DNA of 64,000 bases from Trichoplax sp. H2 (lineage: Eukaryota; Placozoa; Uniplacotomia; Trichoplacea), in contig NOWV01000016.1 in NCBI GenBank assembly GCA_003344405.1, positions 434,001 to 498,000 of the forward strand, written 5' to 3'. The translations under genes were made by a program, and so were the position numbers. Shown here piece by piece: positions 27,801 through 41,400 of the stretch (the stretch's first letter is position 1; every line of letters begins with the position of its first letter). The notes under the pieces are model-generated. The model ran no database searches. It saw only the letters and a list, made by a program, of their open reading frames with translations, and was not told where the DNA came from.

Positions 27801-29307
27801 TGATGTTAGTTGGGTGTAGAAGGATCTCAATTTTCGCTTTAATCAAATATTTCTGTATAGACAATATTATAAAGTTCTAATTTCGATTCTAATTAAAAAT
27901 AAATTCATATTACATTAGTCTTACTATCCGTGAGAACTAAATAGCTAATAACTAACTGTACTATATCGCTCTATAATTTGGTATCCTATGAATAATTAAT
28001 CTATATAAATTCAAACATTTTAATAAATCTTGTTATTAATTCTATTAGCTAACATCATTTCAATTTAATAGAATAGTCGTTATTAAGATGCAGCGATAAA
28101 TTTACCTATAGTTGGAATACATCTAACTGTTTATTTCCAATAAATAGTTGGATAATTATCTGAAAAAACGATATATTGATGGATCAAATCGTCCCATCGA
28201 AAAGGCGATCATCGAAGCTTATGACTGTATTTTGGAATGTGATGAAAAACTTAGTATCACCGGACATTCTCATCGAGTTCAGGTAAGATACATGAAACTA
28301 TTAAACGTATTCTTAACTTAAAATATTTAAATTGTAGATTAATTCCTCAATAAATATATAATCTAGATAAGTGTTGAAGTCATAAATTGTCTCCTTGACA
28401 TCACACAAGATGTAAAAATTTTATTAAAAGATCAAGGGCTCTTGCAATCGATAGAGGTAATGTAAAAATTCTATCAATACCCATCTGCCTTTGTAATAAG
28501 TATTTATGCGAGATAATCATGAATAGTATCGTCCAACCCTAAGCTAGTATCATTATGTTTCGATCAATATCGATGTCATAATCTTCAACTTTTGAAGCTT
28601 AATTATTTCGACCAGATATTTATTCTTTAAGATTTTATATAACTGACCTTAGATATCTTTACCAATTATAGAATGATATTGACGATTTTAATCAAGTCTA
28701 TTGCCAATCTTCATTTATTCAATCGGTTTATAATCGAGCAGTGGTTGTTATTAACGATGTTGAACGATTAAAACTGGATGTTCAATCGCTAATTGCTACC
28801 TGTTGTGACAAGAACAGTTTGAAGAATAGATTGAAAACTTATGAGGAATCAGTTCAATATAGTAAAAGTATTATTCAAGATATTTCGAAATTGTTAAGAG
28901 TCATCAATCGGCATTCCAAACGTTCCAGTTTAATCCCAAATACACCAGAAGATGGTTCAGTAAGAACGCCCGACTTATCACTGTTTGATCATTCTAAATC
29001 TCAAGATGACGACACAGACACTGGCATCATTGATCTAGCACAAAAAATTATACAAACTTGTAATACATTAAATAAGATTTTAAGTAACAGGTCGTCAGGT
29101 TCAACGACACCAAGACCATCCATTCGTGGTGCATTAGTAAAGGGTGATGAACAAGTAACATCATCTACACCACCTCCAATTTATGTTAGATCGACATCAT
29201 TTACAAATAAAGGGATTAAAAAAGGAATATTTGATGATGCAAAAAGTCGCGAATTAGAGCAAGTTTTAGCATCAGTTAAGAAAAAGCATAAAAATCAAGG
29301 TAAATAA
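15841..29307 (+). CDS. KIF14: KIF14-like kinesin-3 with degenerate motor
   Basis: KIF14 is a kinesin-3 that acts at the central spindle and midbody in cytokinesis. Exon 1 (15841-16349) has a basic, proline-rich N-terminal extension and then the motor start. Further motor exons are 16792-16995, 17671-17693, 17857-17938, 18014-18100, 18263-18314, 18591-18698, 18829-18933, 19077-19195, 19311 to about 19413, and 19755-19827. A coiled coil (19937-20069, 20190-20253) leads to the FHA domain (20396 to about 22090). Coiled-coil pieces lie near 22210-24510, a KIF14-specific block (WSFLKFESHLANMRE) lies near 24640-24752, a low-complexity region at about 24950-25930, and a helical tail at 26070-29307, ending TAA. 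The FHA residues (LVNLHEDDRL, GALISERHC, TYVNGELL) match KIF14 far better than KIF1 or KIF28. Exact borders of several tail exons and of the exon ending near 19413 are unsure. An 11-residue motor segment between 18314 and 18591 was not located. Reading frames are open at every exon I could place, so it is not obviously a pseudogene. Confidence 0.85.
16321..19827 (+). other. Kinesin motor with altered ATPase motifs
   Basis: The fold is recognisable (AFKGYNTCLFAYG, EIFNEKIYDIL, NIVDLAGSE, LLKEILGGN), but catalytic consensus residues are missing. The RxRP motif reads RFKP. The P-loop, in a 23-bp micro-exon at 17671-17693 joined to 16995, reads GPIGSGRS instead of GQTGSGKS, so the Walker A lysine is arginine. 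Switch I (18642-18665) reads NRRSRRAH instead of NxxSSRSH. Switch II (18892-18912) keeps DLAGSE, but the next arginine is leucine. The helix alpha-4 INxSL motif reads ISQSI, and PYRxSxLT reads AYKDCDLT. From kinesin enzymology such changes should weaken or abolish ATP hydrolysis. That conclusion is inference. Confidence 0.82.
20396..22090 (+). other. FHA domain exons of the KIF14-like gene
   Basis: Forkhead-associated domain split over small exons at 20396-20495, about 20617-20708, about 21735-21781, about 21917-21958 and about 22052-22091. FHA domains bind phosphothreonine peptides. In order the sequence shows YLVNLHEDDRLSTILYYILK, SNCNIRLPGALISERHC, ITVTPTG, TYVNGELLKEKKVL and KIVFGDQFFRLE. 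These follow the human KIF14 FHA domain residue by residue, including the VNG turn. Exon borders are approximate. The 88-codon ORF at 21208-21474 lies in an intron and I judge it to be chance. Confidence 0.8.
25556..25690 (+). repeat. Three 45-bp (15-residue) coding repeats
   Basis: Inside the KIF14-like low-complexity exon, SKRSSVASQVEIH, SKRSSVASQVEIY and SKHSSVASQIDIH follow each other with an exact 45-bp period starting at 25556, 25601 and 25646. The first two units carry KRSSV, which resembles a basophilic kinase (PKA/AGC) site. The third has lost the arginine. Confidence 0.92.
26070..29307 (+). other. Helical C-terminal tail of the KIF14-like gene
   Basis: A run of exons predicted to be helical: about 26078-26169, 27035-27117, 27233-27456, 27551-27739, 28148-28284, 28366-28456 and 28672-29307. 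Weak similarity to the KIF14 tail can be seen in CCLQLTVSMEMLAEHVRTW and IEKAIIEAYDCIL. The last exon ends with a Ser/Thr/Pro-rich stretch and a lysine-rich end (KKKHKNQGK) before TAA at 29305-29307. Assignment to the same gene rests on strand, on splice donors such as the one at about 25940, and on this weak similarity. A separate downstream gene cannot be excluded. Confidence 0.6.
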
Positions 29308-32300
29308 ATCCAGTTTTACATGAAATTCGATTCTCAATCAAGGCACTGCTAGAACTACGCTACATCCAATCTCCCACTTGTATCAGATCAATATTATTTC
29401 ACCAAGCTTAATAACGTCTAAAATCGCTCATTGGCACAAGTTTTGGCATCATTTAAGATAATACATGAAAAATTAAGCCTAACTAAATCAAAAAATTAAT
29501 TTCTATACCATGCAGAATTTGATTTATAACACCAAGTAATACTGGCATTAGATTACGTGCTGCCTAATGCCATCTGCTGTTTCAATCTTGCGGTAACTAT
29601 CTCGTATTTGAAAGTAACGATAAAAGTTATATTCATCATAGAAATTAAGCAACCCATCTGTTAACACAAAATTGTATAATTATTCATGTCTATTCATTTA
29701 CACTGTACGTATATCTATCAATTCACTTTTGCATCGATTTACTTCGCTAGCTCTCTATATGTACAAGGATACTATTAAATTGGATACCGCAATACCATTA
29801 AATATTTTCCCGAAAATAATAAACTAATTTTCGATATTTTATATTAATTATGTAACATAGTTCAATATAAAAATTCTTCAGTACTACTCAAAAGGAACTA
29901 TTATGAATGATCTTGTTTCTTCTTCTACTTCGCTAATAACTGTAATGATATTATTAGCTGAAATGATAGTAATTATTCTGCAGTCGTTAATTTTTCAATT
30001 GTTTTGGCCATCCTACTGTTAAAGTTACTTCTTTCACTATAACGTTTCAATTGAGACGATACTACTATATTTGATACGTTCTAATCATTCTTCTATATAG
30101 ACATAATTGTTATAAATAATTGCCAACATTTAAGTTTGTTTCTGTAAGAGCTACAATCTTCTGTCAGTTATGTATTTATTTGTATTTATTCTAGCAGTAC
30201 CATATCAATCAGCTCAACATTCAACATAAAAAAACACTGTCATTACGTTCATTCCAATCTCTGTTGATATTTGTAAGTTACAAATTTGAAAAAAATAGAA
30301 TGTTTACAAAATATTTTACGTTCTATTTTGTCTATAATACGATTCTAATCATAGTGGTAGCCTGCCCTGAATTAGTCGGTAACTTTATGATGTTGACGTT
30401 GAAGGATAATTTTTTGCGATCAAGTGATTCTTGATGCAGTTAAAGGACAAAAACTGATATAGCCGTTACGGTAGTGCAAGGAAACCGTTTTCTTAAAATA
30501 AAATGAAAGATCAAATGGACAATAGTCCACCTATAAAATTTTATCTTTTGGCCATTAACAATGTGTAAAACTACTTTATGTACATAGATGAGTTATTTAA
30601 ATAATTTACTAAATTAATTGCTTATTTTTTTATAAAAGATCACTATGGAAATGATCTTCATTCATCATTTTCTACCATGTTACTATCATCAAATTTCCAA
30701 GTTTATGTGATGTACTAACCAATGTCACCATCAACAAACTTAATATTGCTTTAATTTGAAATAAAATATCTCAGCTCAGTTTTCTCTTCCTTGCTGATAT
30801 TATTCAATTATCAGCTGTACTATAAATTTATTATCCTTAGTAAGTTAAATATCCCGTAATTTGAAACTTAAAGTTATCCTTAATTTTATATTAATTTTAA
30901 TATTATGAAATTTTGCATTAAAGAAACTGGCTAGAACGATATAATTGCTTTGTAGCAAGAATGGATAATACGTTCTAACGATATGCTTAGAACTTATCGC
31001 TATCATTTACATTAATATTATGGGATTATGACATGTGCGAAGCTGTATCATCTCAACAACCTAGCTTTATGCTATAGAAGGCTAAATAACTGTGAATTTA
31101 AAAGTAAAATTCTCAGTAAACACTTCTTTCTATAATAATGCCATCCAAATACAACATGCTAATTATGAAGTTACTTATAGTGCTTTAGATATACGAAATA
31201 ACAATTACACTTGAAATACTATTTTCAGCTTACCCTTTCTTTCAAACAGACATCGTTAACATTATGCTTTATGTTGGGCATTGTTGTATCATTTTGATAT
31301 TGCATAAATTTAAAAATAAAATATCTTAAGTCATCCTTTTAATTTGTACTAACTTTAAATTTTTCAGTTATATCCTACCAGAAGCGTTGTATCATCATAA
31401 ACAAACTTGATATAGCCTATATCAGATTTGCAAAGATATCTCTAAGCATTCTTTTCGTATTTGTTACCGTCAACTTAAGCTATGTACATATATACAGTAG
31501 CAATATCATCCCAGCCATACTAAATGTTGCTTAGATTATTGTTATATCCAGTAGATAAAAGAGTCTTATCAGTTTTAGCTATTGCTTTATTGGCGAGATA
31601 TCTTAGTTAATAATGAGAACGTAAATTAATCTAAGCTGGTAAATATGCGTAAATATGCGTAAAAAGATAAGCTGCATCAATCACTAATATCTAAAAGTTA
31701 CCTTTATGGGAATTTCCTCTTTTAAAAGGTAAAGTAAATAGGACTGGTAAAGTTGCCGATGGACTGATTAGTTAGGTAAAAGCATCAATAGCTCAAAATT
31801 TTAGCCTACTGTACGAATATAGCTCTAGATAAAATAACCTAAAGAATTTATTTCGGAATAGTCCTTTAACGTGTTTAGGCAACAAGATGTATACTCTAAT
31901 CTATACCTTTGTCATAAGGGAGACTGATTTGTCTTGGATCGTCAAAATAAAATAGTAACGAATAAGAGTAGGTTAGTTACTATCCTTCTTATACGCTTTA
32001 TCATGGACAAATAACATGGTAGTTTAAGACTGTGAGCCCAAGATAATATAAACTTTGTCAATTACAAAGCAGTATAGAACCTAAGCAAATTTTATATACT
32101 ATTAAGGAGAAGAGACTGCTACTATTTAAAAGTAGTCTTCATTTAGGCTACGACTTGATCTCAGTTGATTATTGCAATTTTAAATCAGAATTTTAATACT
32201 TTTTGAAAATCCATTCTCAAGATTGATATAATCAATCGAGCTTTCAGTATAAAAAAGATTAAGTAGATAAACATAAATTCCATGAAAATAAAAATAGTTA

Positions 32301-33394
32301 TTTCTTTGTGAATTTTATATACTATTTGTTTTAAATTGGCGACCGAAAAAAATTGAAATCATAATTGAAATATTTAGAAAAGAAGAAAAACTATGATTGA
32401 TAAACATAGATCTAAATTATTTCATCACAGCTCATACATGAAATAAAACCTCGATATGGCAAAGAATAATAATCATTATTTGCTATACTCTTAAAACTTA
32501 ACAAAAAGGCTTTCAAACATCCTTTGAAATTATCTACTATTTACATGAAAAGAGAAAGTCTATAGAAAGAATTAAAACAGGTAAATAGTTATTAGGTCGA
32601 AAATTTAAATCGTGGCAACTACTACAAAACTATAAAATAATAATTATCATAGTATAATATTAACATTATAAATAATATTTACAATAATCCATTGTTCATG
32701 GTAATTCGGCATGTAACATTAATTTGCAACCCTTTCATCCATAACTATCTTAAAATATTAATGGAATCTAATGTTGGCTAGCTTTTATATCTTAAGGTAT
32801 AAATAAAATGAATAATCCTTTTTGAAAATAAAAACTAATTATATTGTTTCTAATTTAAATGAACGACGCTATCTTATCAAGCAAAATGATATTTTACGCT
32901 GAAAATTATCATTTATCTATCCTATATACATATACGCATATATATATATATAGGTTCTACTCCACTTAATCTATTAGATTTCAATTGGATGGATAATTGG
33001 ATACTGTAAATCCTTATGTATGGCAATACTTCTACGTATGTCCATAGATTAATACCATAATTTAACTATCGATATTTCATTAGTGAATACAACCAATGTA
33101 ATAAAGCTAGTTGGAACGGCAGCTTAGATCAAATAGAAGCTAAATTGTTACTAATTTTTCCGAACGTTTCTATTTTAATGTAGGTAATATTCTTCGACAA
33201 GTTTGATAATTATATTATCTAAATCAGGATTATGTTGTGCGGCACCTTTCAAAATAAAGATAAATTAAAAAATCGGAGTCTTTTTCTTTCTTTCGTAGGC
33301 TGACAACATACTCAATTGAAATCTTTTTATGATATCTTACAGTATATCTTCTATCATCTCCAGCACGTACATGTCATGTGCTTAGTACGTAATA
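29308..33394. other. Gene-less AT-rich spacer between convergent genes
   Basis: About 4.1 kb between the KIF14-like stop and the Notch stop. It must contain both 3' UTRs. An AAATAAA stretch overlaps the KIF14-like stop. Otherwise there are only short chance ORFs, an AT-dinucleotide microsatellite near 32930-32955, and two copies of an 11-bp GTAAATATGC-type motif near 31640-31665. Confidence 0.45.
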
Positions 33395-34671
33395 TTAATG
33401 ATTTGGCGTAATTTGCATTTGTAGGCTTTGCCCAATATTGACTGGACCATTATTAACACCAGCAATTGGTGCACCGCTACGATAGAGATGATTTGAATAA
33501 GGGCTTGGCATCGCTTCTGAACCATCTGATTGTGATGACAATGGTGATAATGTCGATGTAGACCAACTTTCTGGTGATTCTGGTGGTGGTGTCAAATAGT
33601 TAATAACCAATCGATTACTTTGTGAATTTAAATTAGTTGTTGTTGTCGTTGTACATTGCGGTGGTGTTTCACCATTAGGATATTGCGAAGGCGGTGTTAG
33701 ATAGAATTCTTGAGTCATCATTGATGGTACTGGAACTGTTGTAATAGCGTTGTGAGTCATTAAATGAACACCGTTGACATTCTCATTATACAACTGCTGC
33801 GATGAAACTGGAATACCGGTTGGATTATTATTAGTAGTTACTATCGAAGGCGAATCATCACTTTCTAATTCATCCACTAAAACGGGTTGATCATCGGTTA
33901 AATTGTTTGCTGATGCTAACATTTCAAATCGTTTTGCATTCCTTTCTTGTAAATCTAAACTAGAATCATCACTATCACTAAACATAGCAACATCCGATTG
34001 CATATCTTGCCAACTTGTTTGCTCTATCATCCCATTATTGGTTATGGTTGGTCCATCATTTTCTAAATGGCCATTTTGATTGATAATATGATTACTAGAA
34101 GGATTACTGCCATCGTCTATATCAGTTGGTTGATTGTTAAAATCAGCCTCTTCATTATTATTAATGGGAGATACATAATCTAAAAAGGCTTGATCTAACT
34201 CTAACTCTAAAATATTTTGTAGATCAAATCCTTGATTGCCATCTTCTGTTTGCATAGGTACCGGCACGTAATTAGAGTTATGATGTAAACCATGACCATT
34301 GACCATTTCTGTGGTCATTGTTGGCAAAGTAACAGTGGCTTGCATGGGTAAACTTGGTTGTGTAACAGGACTAACACAAGTTGTTGTTGAATTTACACCT
34401 ACCATACTAATAACTTCTCCATTCGCTGTAGTTACAACAGCTGATATTGGCGATGGTTGGAGAACAATCGGTGATGGCTGATGCTGTGGTGAATCATGAT
34501 ATTGTGGAGATGCTAAAGGTGAATTTTGGGCTGCATTAGGTACTAGTCTGGCTTGTTGTTGTTGCTGTTGTTTTTGTTGTTGTTGCTGTTGTTGTTGTTG
34601 TTGTTGTTGCTGCTGTTGCTGTTGTTGTCGATGGAGCTGCTGTTGCTGTTGTTTTTGCTGATGTTGATGAA

Positions 34672-34702
<31 letters not shown>

Positions 34703-35449
34703 ATGGAGCTGCTGTTGCTGTTGTTGCTGTTGATGAAGCTGCTGTTGCTGTTGGTGTAGATGCTGTTGCTGCTGATGCAATTGCTGTTGTTGTTGAACTT
34801 GAGTTTGTACTTTCTGTTGTGACTTTTGTGCGTCTCGACCATTGACCGATTTGGCATAATTAGTTGTGGTCGATTGGCGTGGAGTCATACGAGGTATAGG
34901 TACTTTGGGTTGTGTTGTCTCTTGGCGAAATATCTCAGGGGAGACAATTCTTGGCTTATCCGGTAATGGAGAGAGTGATGCAGCTGTTCCGTTGGTCGTT
35001 GCTCCATGAACAGCAACTTTCCGACTCTGATGTTGACGAATTAATTCTGCAACTTGACGATGTTGCTTCTCCTTAGCAACATCATATGGCGTTCTAAGAT
35101 GAATATCCTCAATACTTTCATCAGCATTTCGACCTAATAGAGCTTTGACATTTTCAACTCTGCCATCTTTAGCTGCCTTAAATAGTGCTGTCTCACCATA
35201 AGTATCTTGTGCATCAATAGCAACTTTATGTTCAAGTAATATCTGAACGATACGAGAATGTTCTGTACTGGCTGCCCAATGCAATGCATTACGACATTTG
35301 TTATCGACTGTATCTACCTTGACAACATCAGGTAATTCCAGTAATTTCTTGACAATATTAGTCATACCATAGCGTGCAGCATAGATTAATGGAGTACTAC
35401 CGGTTTTATCCGTTGCAATTAAATCTGTTCGGCTATCATGAGCTAAAAT
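33395..35449 (-). other. Notch ankyrin C-half, polyQ and PEST exon
   Basis: One 2055-bp terminal exon. It finishes the ankyrin domain ([61 protein letters not shown]), then runs into a long glutamine tract and a disordered acidic and Ser/Thr region. Close to the end, [17 protein letters not shown] (about 33553-33603) matches the Notch C-terminal phosphodegron and WSSSSP-like block bound by FBXW7 in vertebrates. The stop is TAA at 33395-33397. Confidence 0.93.
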
Positions 35450-38400
35450 CTAGTAGAGGATAAATGGTCAAAAAATTGATTAAGAAACGCTATTTTTCTC
35501 CTTGAACATGTTTCAACTACCGTATAAATGCCTTCATTTGGCAAAATGAGGAGTAACATTGGAAAGTATATAAGAGCAAAGGATCGAGGATGATAAGTAA
35601 AACTAGGAAATATTGGCTCAATTACAATTACAATTTACCTTAAAAATAGTCTCTGCTTTTGATGTTATAGCGATATGTAACGGTGTCCTACCCGTACTCT
35701 CTTTAATATTTGGATTAGCACCGTGCTCTAATAACTTTGCCGTAGCAATTTCATTTCTTTCAATTGAAGCAAAATGTAATGCTGTCATTTGATTATCATC
35801 TTGGGCATCTTTATCAGCTCCCGATTTGATTAGGTAATCCATAACGGTAGCAATATCGATGTGATGTTGACTATTTTGATCATTCTTATCATGATTTTCC
35901 TGATCTTTCTTCTTACCATTAGTTAATGGATTCGATTTTCGACGAACAATTTGCATCAACGGTGTTATGCCACCTTTCCCTTTAGCGTTAACATCTTCTA
36001 CATAACTTAATAATTCTTTGGGAGCATTTTGATCAGGTAAAAATTTAGGATTCGATTCGTTACGATGTAAACTATTCCATTCACGATCGTCTTCAGCAAT
36101 CGCTGGGAAATCGTAATTAGAATCCGTTTCACTATCGTCGTCAGGATGATTTATTTGCTTTTGATTAATATTGTAATGGAAGCGTTTACGTGGAGGTTCG
36201 ATAATATCCACTTGTGTTTCACCGTCAGAATTCCAATTGATTTCTGTATTTTTAATATCTGGCACTTCACGACAATTTTTATATTCTTGCCGCATTTGTT
36301 GCTTGTGTCCATAAGCACCAGCACCATTATTCATGTTGCTATTTCTAATCATAATAATAAATAACATCAATTTCTAGCTATCTAAGTACAAGGCAACTAA
36401 GCAACAAATCAAAATACTTGTCGATTACATCACTAATGTAATTTATTGCTGTAACTTGAACATGCTAATTATCGACGGTTATAACAAAATCGATCTAAAC
36501 TACTGTTTTTAAACATGAAGATTCTACTTACGGTCCAGCAAGTTTGGAGTTATAACTAGGTAATCCATTATTATCTTTATTCTCTTTTGATCCAAAAGGA
36601 AACCAAATACCGCGAGTTTCTTTCCTTTTACGTGTTTGCAAAACCCCTACCACTAGGAAGATGGTAAATACGGCAGCTCCACCAACGGAAAGTATTAGAA
36701 TCCATTCCAATGATAGCGGATTATCCTGAATCGGCACTTGAATAATTTCATCTGGAAAAGAAGGAAATTAAGAAATAAGTCCATAGCTTAATTTCTTTTC
36801 GTGACAAGAGCTTATTATATCTCCATGATTTCGATTTGCAACTCTATGCAACTGTCACTGATTCATGCGATGGCAAAATCATGATGCAAATTATTGAGGA
36901 TTATAATACGATTGCACGATTCGTAATTTTAATATGGTAACCATGCAATCTATGATCAATTTATAAGTCTTGTATCTAATTTTAATATAGTATTTTTATT
37001 ATTGGACATTATCCATTTTGTCCATCTTGATTATTCATGATAGGACGGCTTACCGGACAGAGAGAGTATCTTGAATGGAAGTTTGTTTAAGAGAATACTC
37101 TTGGAAATAGCTAAAGCTGCTAAAAATTTAGCCGCCTAAAAGGAAATATTAAATGGAGATGGATATACTTGTTACCTTTCTATTTCTAGCTTAGGTCTCA
37201 AATTGTCAATTCAAGCTATAATTACGCTACCTCATTTGTCTTCTTAAAGCAAGATCCTGTACATCCACGATTATCCAAGATTATACCTACTCGTAGCCTG
37301 TCATAACGGATATTTGAGAAATGAGAAGAAACAAATTAGAAAAATCAATCTTTTACTACCGATGTGTGAAATAAAGTAGCACCAGAATTACTTCGACAGG
37401 AACTAAGTGTATTGCAAAGTCTATCACGAGTAATTACGTCTTATTTCTTACCCGACTGTCGATGTTGCTCGGCGTTCTCTATTCAATATAAACCTTCCAT
37501 TTTTGAAATCGTTAAAGAGCGATCTTTTACTTCTTGATGTTGCACCAACCTTGACTTCTTTAACATCATCTTTACCATCCACTTTGGCAATTTCTATAGT
37601 AGTTCTTATAGCAATACTTAACGTTCTCAAAAACGACTTGGAGCTGTTGGTGAAGGATTCTAAATTGGTTGCCAAGATCATATAAGATACGCCTTTGGAC
37701 TACGCGTGAGAATAGGCCATGATAGAGCAAAGAAAAATAGAAATTATAAGTAAATTGGACATGCAAGCCACAAGATATGCTGTCACTTTTTCTAGTTAAT
37801 TTCATAACTCAACTTTAGTACAGAAACGAATTACGGAAGATTGATAGAAGAGCAAGTAAGATCAAGGAAAACAGAAAGAATAAAAGCTTAACACTTACAT
37901 ATTTTGGTGTTTGATCATTGCAATCTAATCCGTCAAACATGCATTCTCGGCTATTGCAGCCTTTATCGCAATAACCATTACCATAATTGGCTTCGCAATA
38001 CTGATTGTAATTATCCCTAAATTTCAATTATAAAAGATACTTAATAATGGCAAAAATGAAACAACTGTACGAGAGAACTAGTCCAAGAGCTAGACAAAAA
38101 GGATACAATGCGAATGCGGTCGTGAAAATAACTTACGGGCAAGAAGCTACTGCTTGATTGCAATCCCAACCATCGTATAAACAGCTTTCAGAGTTACATT
38201 CTTGATCGCACCGACCATCATGAAAGAGCTTCCAACACTGTCGGCCATCCTTACGTGTGCAATTACTCCATGGGCTCAAATAGAGTGAGCAATCGAATCC
38301 ATCCCAGGCGCATTCGTAGGTATTACATTCCGGCTGTTGTGAACGATTAAGAAATAGGGAGATATTAAACTTATGAAGGGACAATAACTAATGTCATTAG

Positions 38401-41400
38401 GATATAAATAAGCGATGAATACATTAGCTTATTGGATGAGAAGTATGCAAACTTTATCATGAAAAACTTACGTTGCAAACTGAATTGTTAAATACTTTCT
38501 TGCATGATGGGATGCTACAACGAGCGCCTATGTTATTAAGGCGAAATTCATTTCTTAGTACTGAAATAAATGCGATAAATTTATTGAAGATAGATCGGAT
38601 TAGGTCATATTTACCTGGCAATTCTATTTCGCAAGACTTTCCAGTATATCTCCATGGGCATTGGCACTCTTGACGACCTTGTGAACTTGTACATACACCA
38701 CCATTTAAACAGCGACATCCACCTTCACATCTTGAACCGGTAAATCCAGAGACGCAATCACATTCGTATCCATTGGCTAATTCTCGGCATTGACCATCAT
38801 TCTGGCAAGGATTAGGCGAGCAATGAATTACTTTACTATTACAATCTTGACCAGTGAAAGAGGATGGACATGAGCAAGTGTAAGTGCCATTACTACTTTG
38901 GCATGTACCACCATTGTCGCAAGGATTGGATGTGCATGGATCAAGGCGACTTTGGCAATTTTGACCTACACGAATTGATAAGTGTTTCAATAGGACTATC
39001 GATGATGAGTGGAAAACTTCTTATTGAATAAACTTGTTAATTTTACCTGTAAATTCATCTTTGCAGATACAAGTATAGCTATTATCGCCATCAATGCACT
39101 TTTCAAGGCCTTCTGCGTGGCATGGCTGGGATAAACATTCATCAATGTTACCTTGGCATCGATCGCCAATAAAACCTGTATTACATTCACATCGGAATCC
39201 ACCAATTTCATCGATACATTTCCCACGACGATAGCAGGAATCTTCCTGGCATTCATTTCGATCAGTTTCACAATGGATACCAGTGGTTCCAGTAGGACAA
39301 ACGCAAATGTAACGATTAACAAGATCATGGCAAGTTGCAGTATTCATACATGGTGAACTTGCACATTCATTGATGTTGGTTTCGCAGTGTGTTCCTAGCG
39401 AAAGTTAGATTCGTATTGGTGCTTTAATATCCAGTAGATTTGAATCGGATGAAACTGTTATACTTTGAGATTTAATCAATAGTGATACTCTTGCTAATAA
39501 ACAACGTAGCAACTTAAGAAAATTGTACCTGTATAGCCTTCCATACATGTACAGTTATAACTGTTGATATCATCATGGCAGACACCTTTATTTAAGCAGG
39601 GCGAAGATGAGCATTCATCGAAATTGCTCTCACAATTGCGTCCAGTATAACCTTCAATTAATAGCAATATAAATTAACCATATGAATATTTGAGGAGCTA
39701 TTATCAAATATTCTGAAATATTTAAGCAATACTTCATGATGCCGTTAACTACCTGGTTGGCAGACACATTTATAGTTATCGTCGAGATCGTAACATGTCC
39801 CATCATGATGGCAAACGGTACTGGCACAATCATCGATATTCGTTTCGCAATTGCGACCTGTAAAGCCATCTTTGCAGAAACATTGATAATTGCCAATATC
39901 ATTAAGGCAATTGCCATTAAGGCATGGATTGGATAAGCATTCATTAATATCAGTTTCACAACGTTGGCCTCGATAACCAACAGGACAATCGCAAAAATAG
40001 GAGCCGATGGTGTTGACACATTTGCCTTTCTCACATACACTTGCGCCAAGGTTACATTCATCTGCAGAAAGAACGAGAATGAAATATAAGCTTTGCTTTT
40101 AAAAAGGATAAAATGGAGTAGTACAACTTTCATAAAAGAAGGAGCTCCTCACAGCTGTATATCAAAGACATTATCGCTGTACTTACTTATATCAATTTCA
40201 CAGTGGATTCCTGTATAACCTCGAGAACACATGCATGATGCATTACCGCTAATATCGGTGAAACATGAGCCTAAATTCATGCAGGGGCTAGAAGCGCATT
40301 GATCAACTTTGTCGCAACGAGCACCTAATATAGATGATAGTAGCAATTTAACAGTGAGATACCAGGGTAGATGTTGAAACTATCATGACAGGTTATTGCG
40401 AATATTGGAAGCCATTGCAACTTCACTTATGCTTATTAAATTCACTTCTCTTACCGGTGTATCCTCGCGCACAATCGCATTGATAACTTGCGACTAAATC
40501 AACACAAGTAGCACCATTTTGGCATTCATTATTAACGCAATCGTTGATGTTGGTTTCGCATTTTTTACCCGTAAAACCAGCTTGGCAATGGCAAGCATAA
40601 GAACCATAAGTATTTTGACATGATGCATTATGATTACAAGGATTCTTGATACATTCGTTAATATCCATAAGGCATGCGGTGCCGGTAAAACCTAACAAAT
40701 AGCAATGATAGGCAATGAATTTAGTCGACAATAAACGCATCAACGCCAATCAAGGTAAAAACTCGGACTAGATAAATAAAGAACTTATTTATTGCCAAAA
40801 TTGACATATACAGCACTGAAATAGACAAATCAGTTAACAAGATTGAGATATAAATTGTATGCCTGTAGTAATATAATCTGACTGCTCTTTTTCAAAGTGT
40901 ACAGTTTTCAATCTTGAATTAGCAAAGACTGCATAATTTATACGGAACTCAGACTAGACTTAACTTAGAAAGTATACAGTTTTCAATCTTGAATTAGCAA
41001 AGACTGCATAATTTACACGGAACTCTGACTAGACTTAACTAGAAAGTATACAGTTTTCGATCTTTATTTTAGCAATGATAATTGCATAATTGCACGGAAT
41101 AACTTTAAAATTATAACTTACCGGTCGGGCATACACATGAATAGTCTTTCCATGTTACCGGATTAACGGCACATTTTTGTGCTGCACTACATGGTGAACT
41201 CAAGCAAGGATTGGAATATTTACATCTTCGGCCAGTAAATTCTGGTAAACAGCTATAATTCGATAGAAAATTAATGATTGAATTAGTCACCTATACGTTA
41301 GATATTAAATAATAAAATATTAGTCTATGTATTGCAAAAGAAGATTGTCATTGAGCGCTATCATAGTACTTCAATTAGGTTAATATCAACCGAAAGTATT

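Noticed and set aside
34543-34857. Asn/Ser-rich minus ORF and Leu-rich plus ORF over the polyQ tract
   Set aside because: They are other-frame readings of the CAA/CAG repeat inside the real Notch frame.
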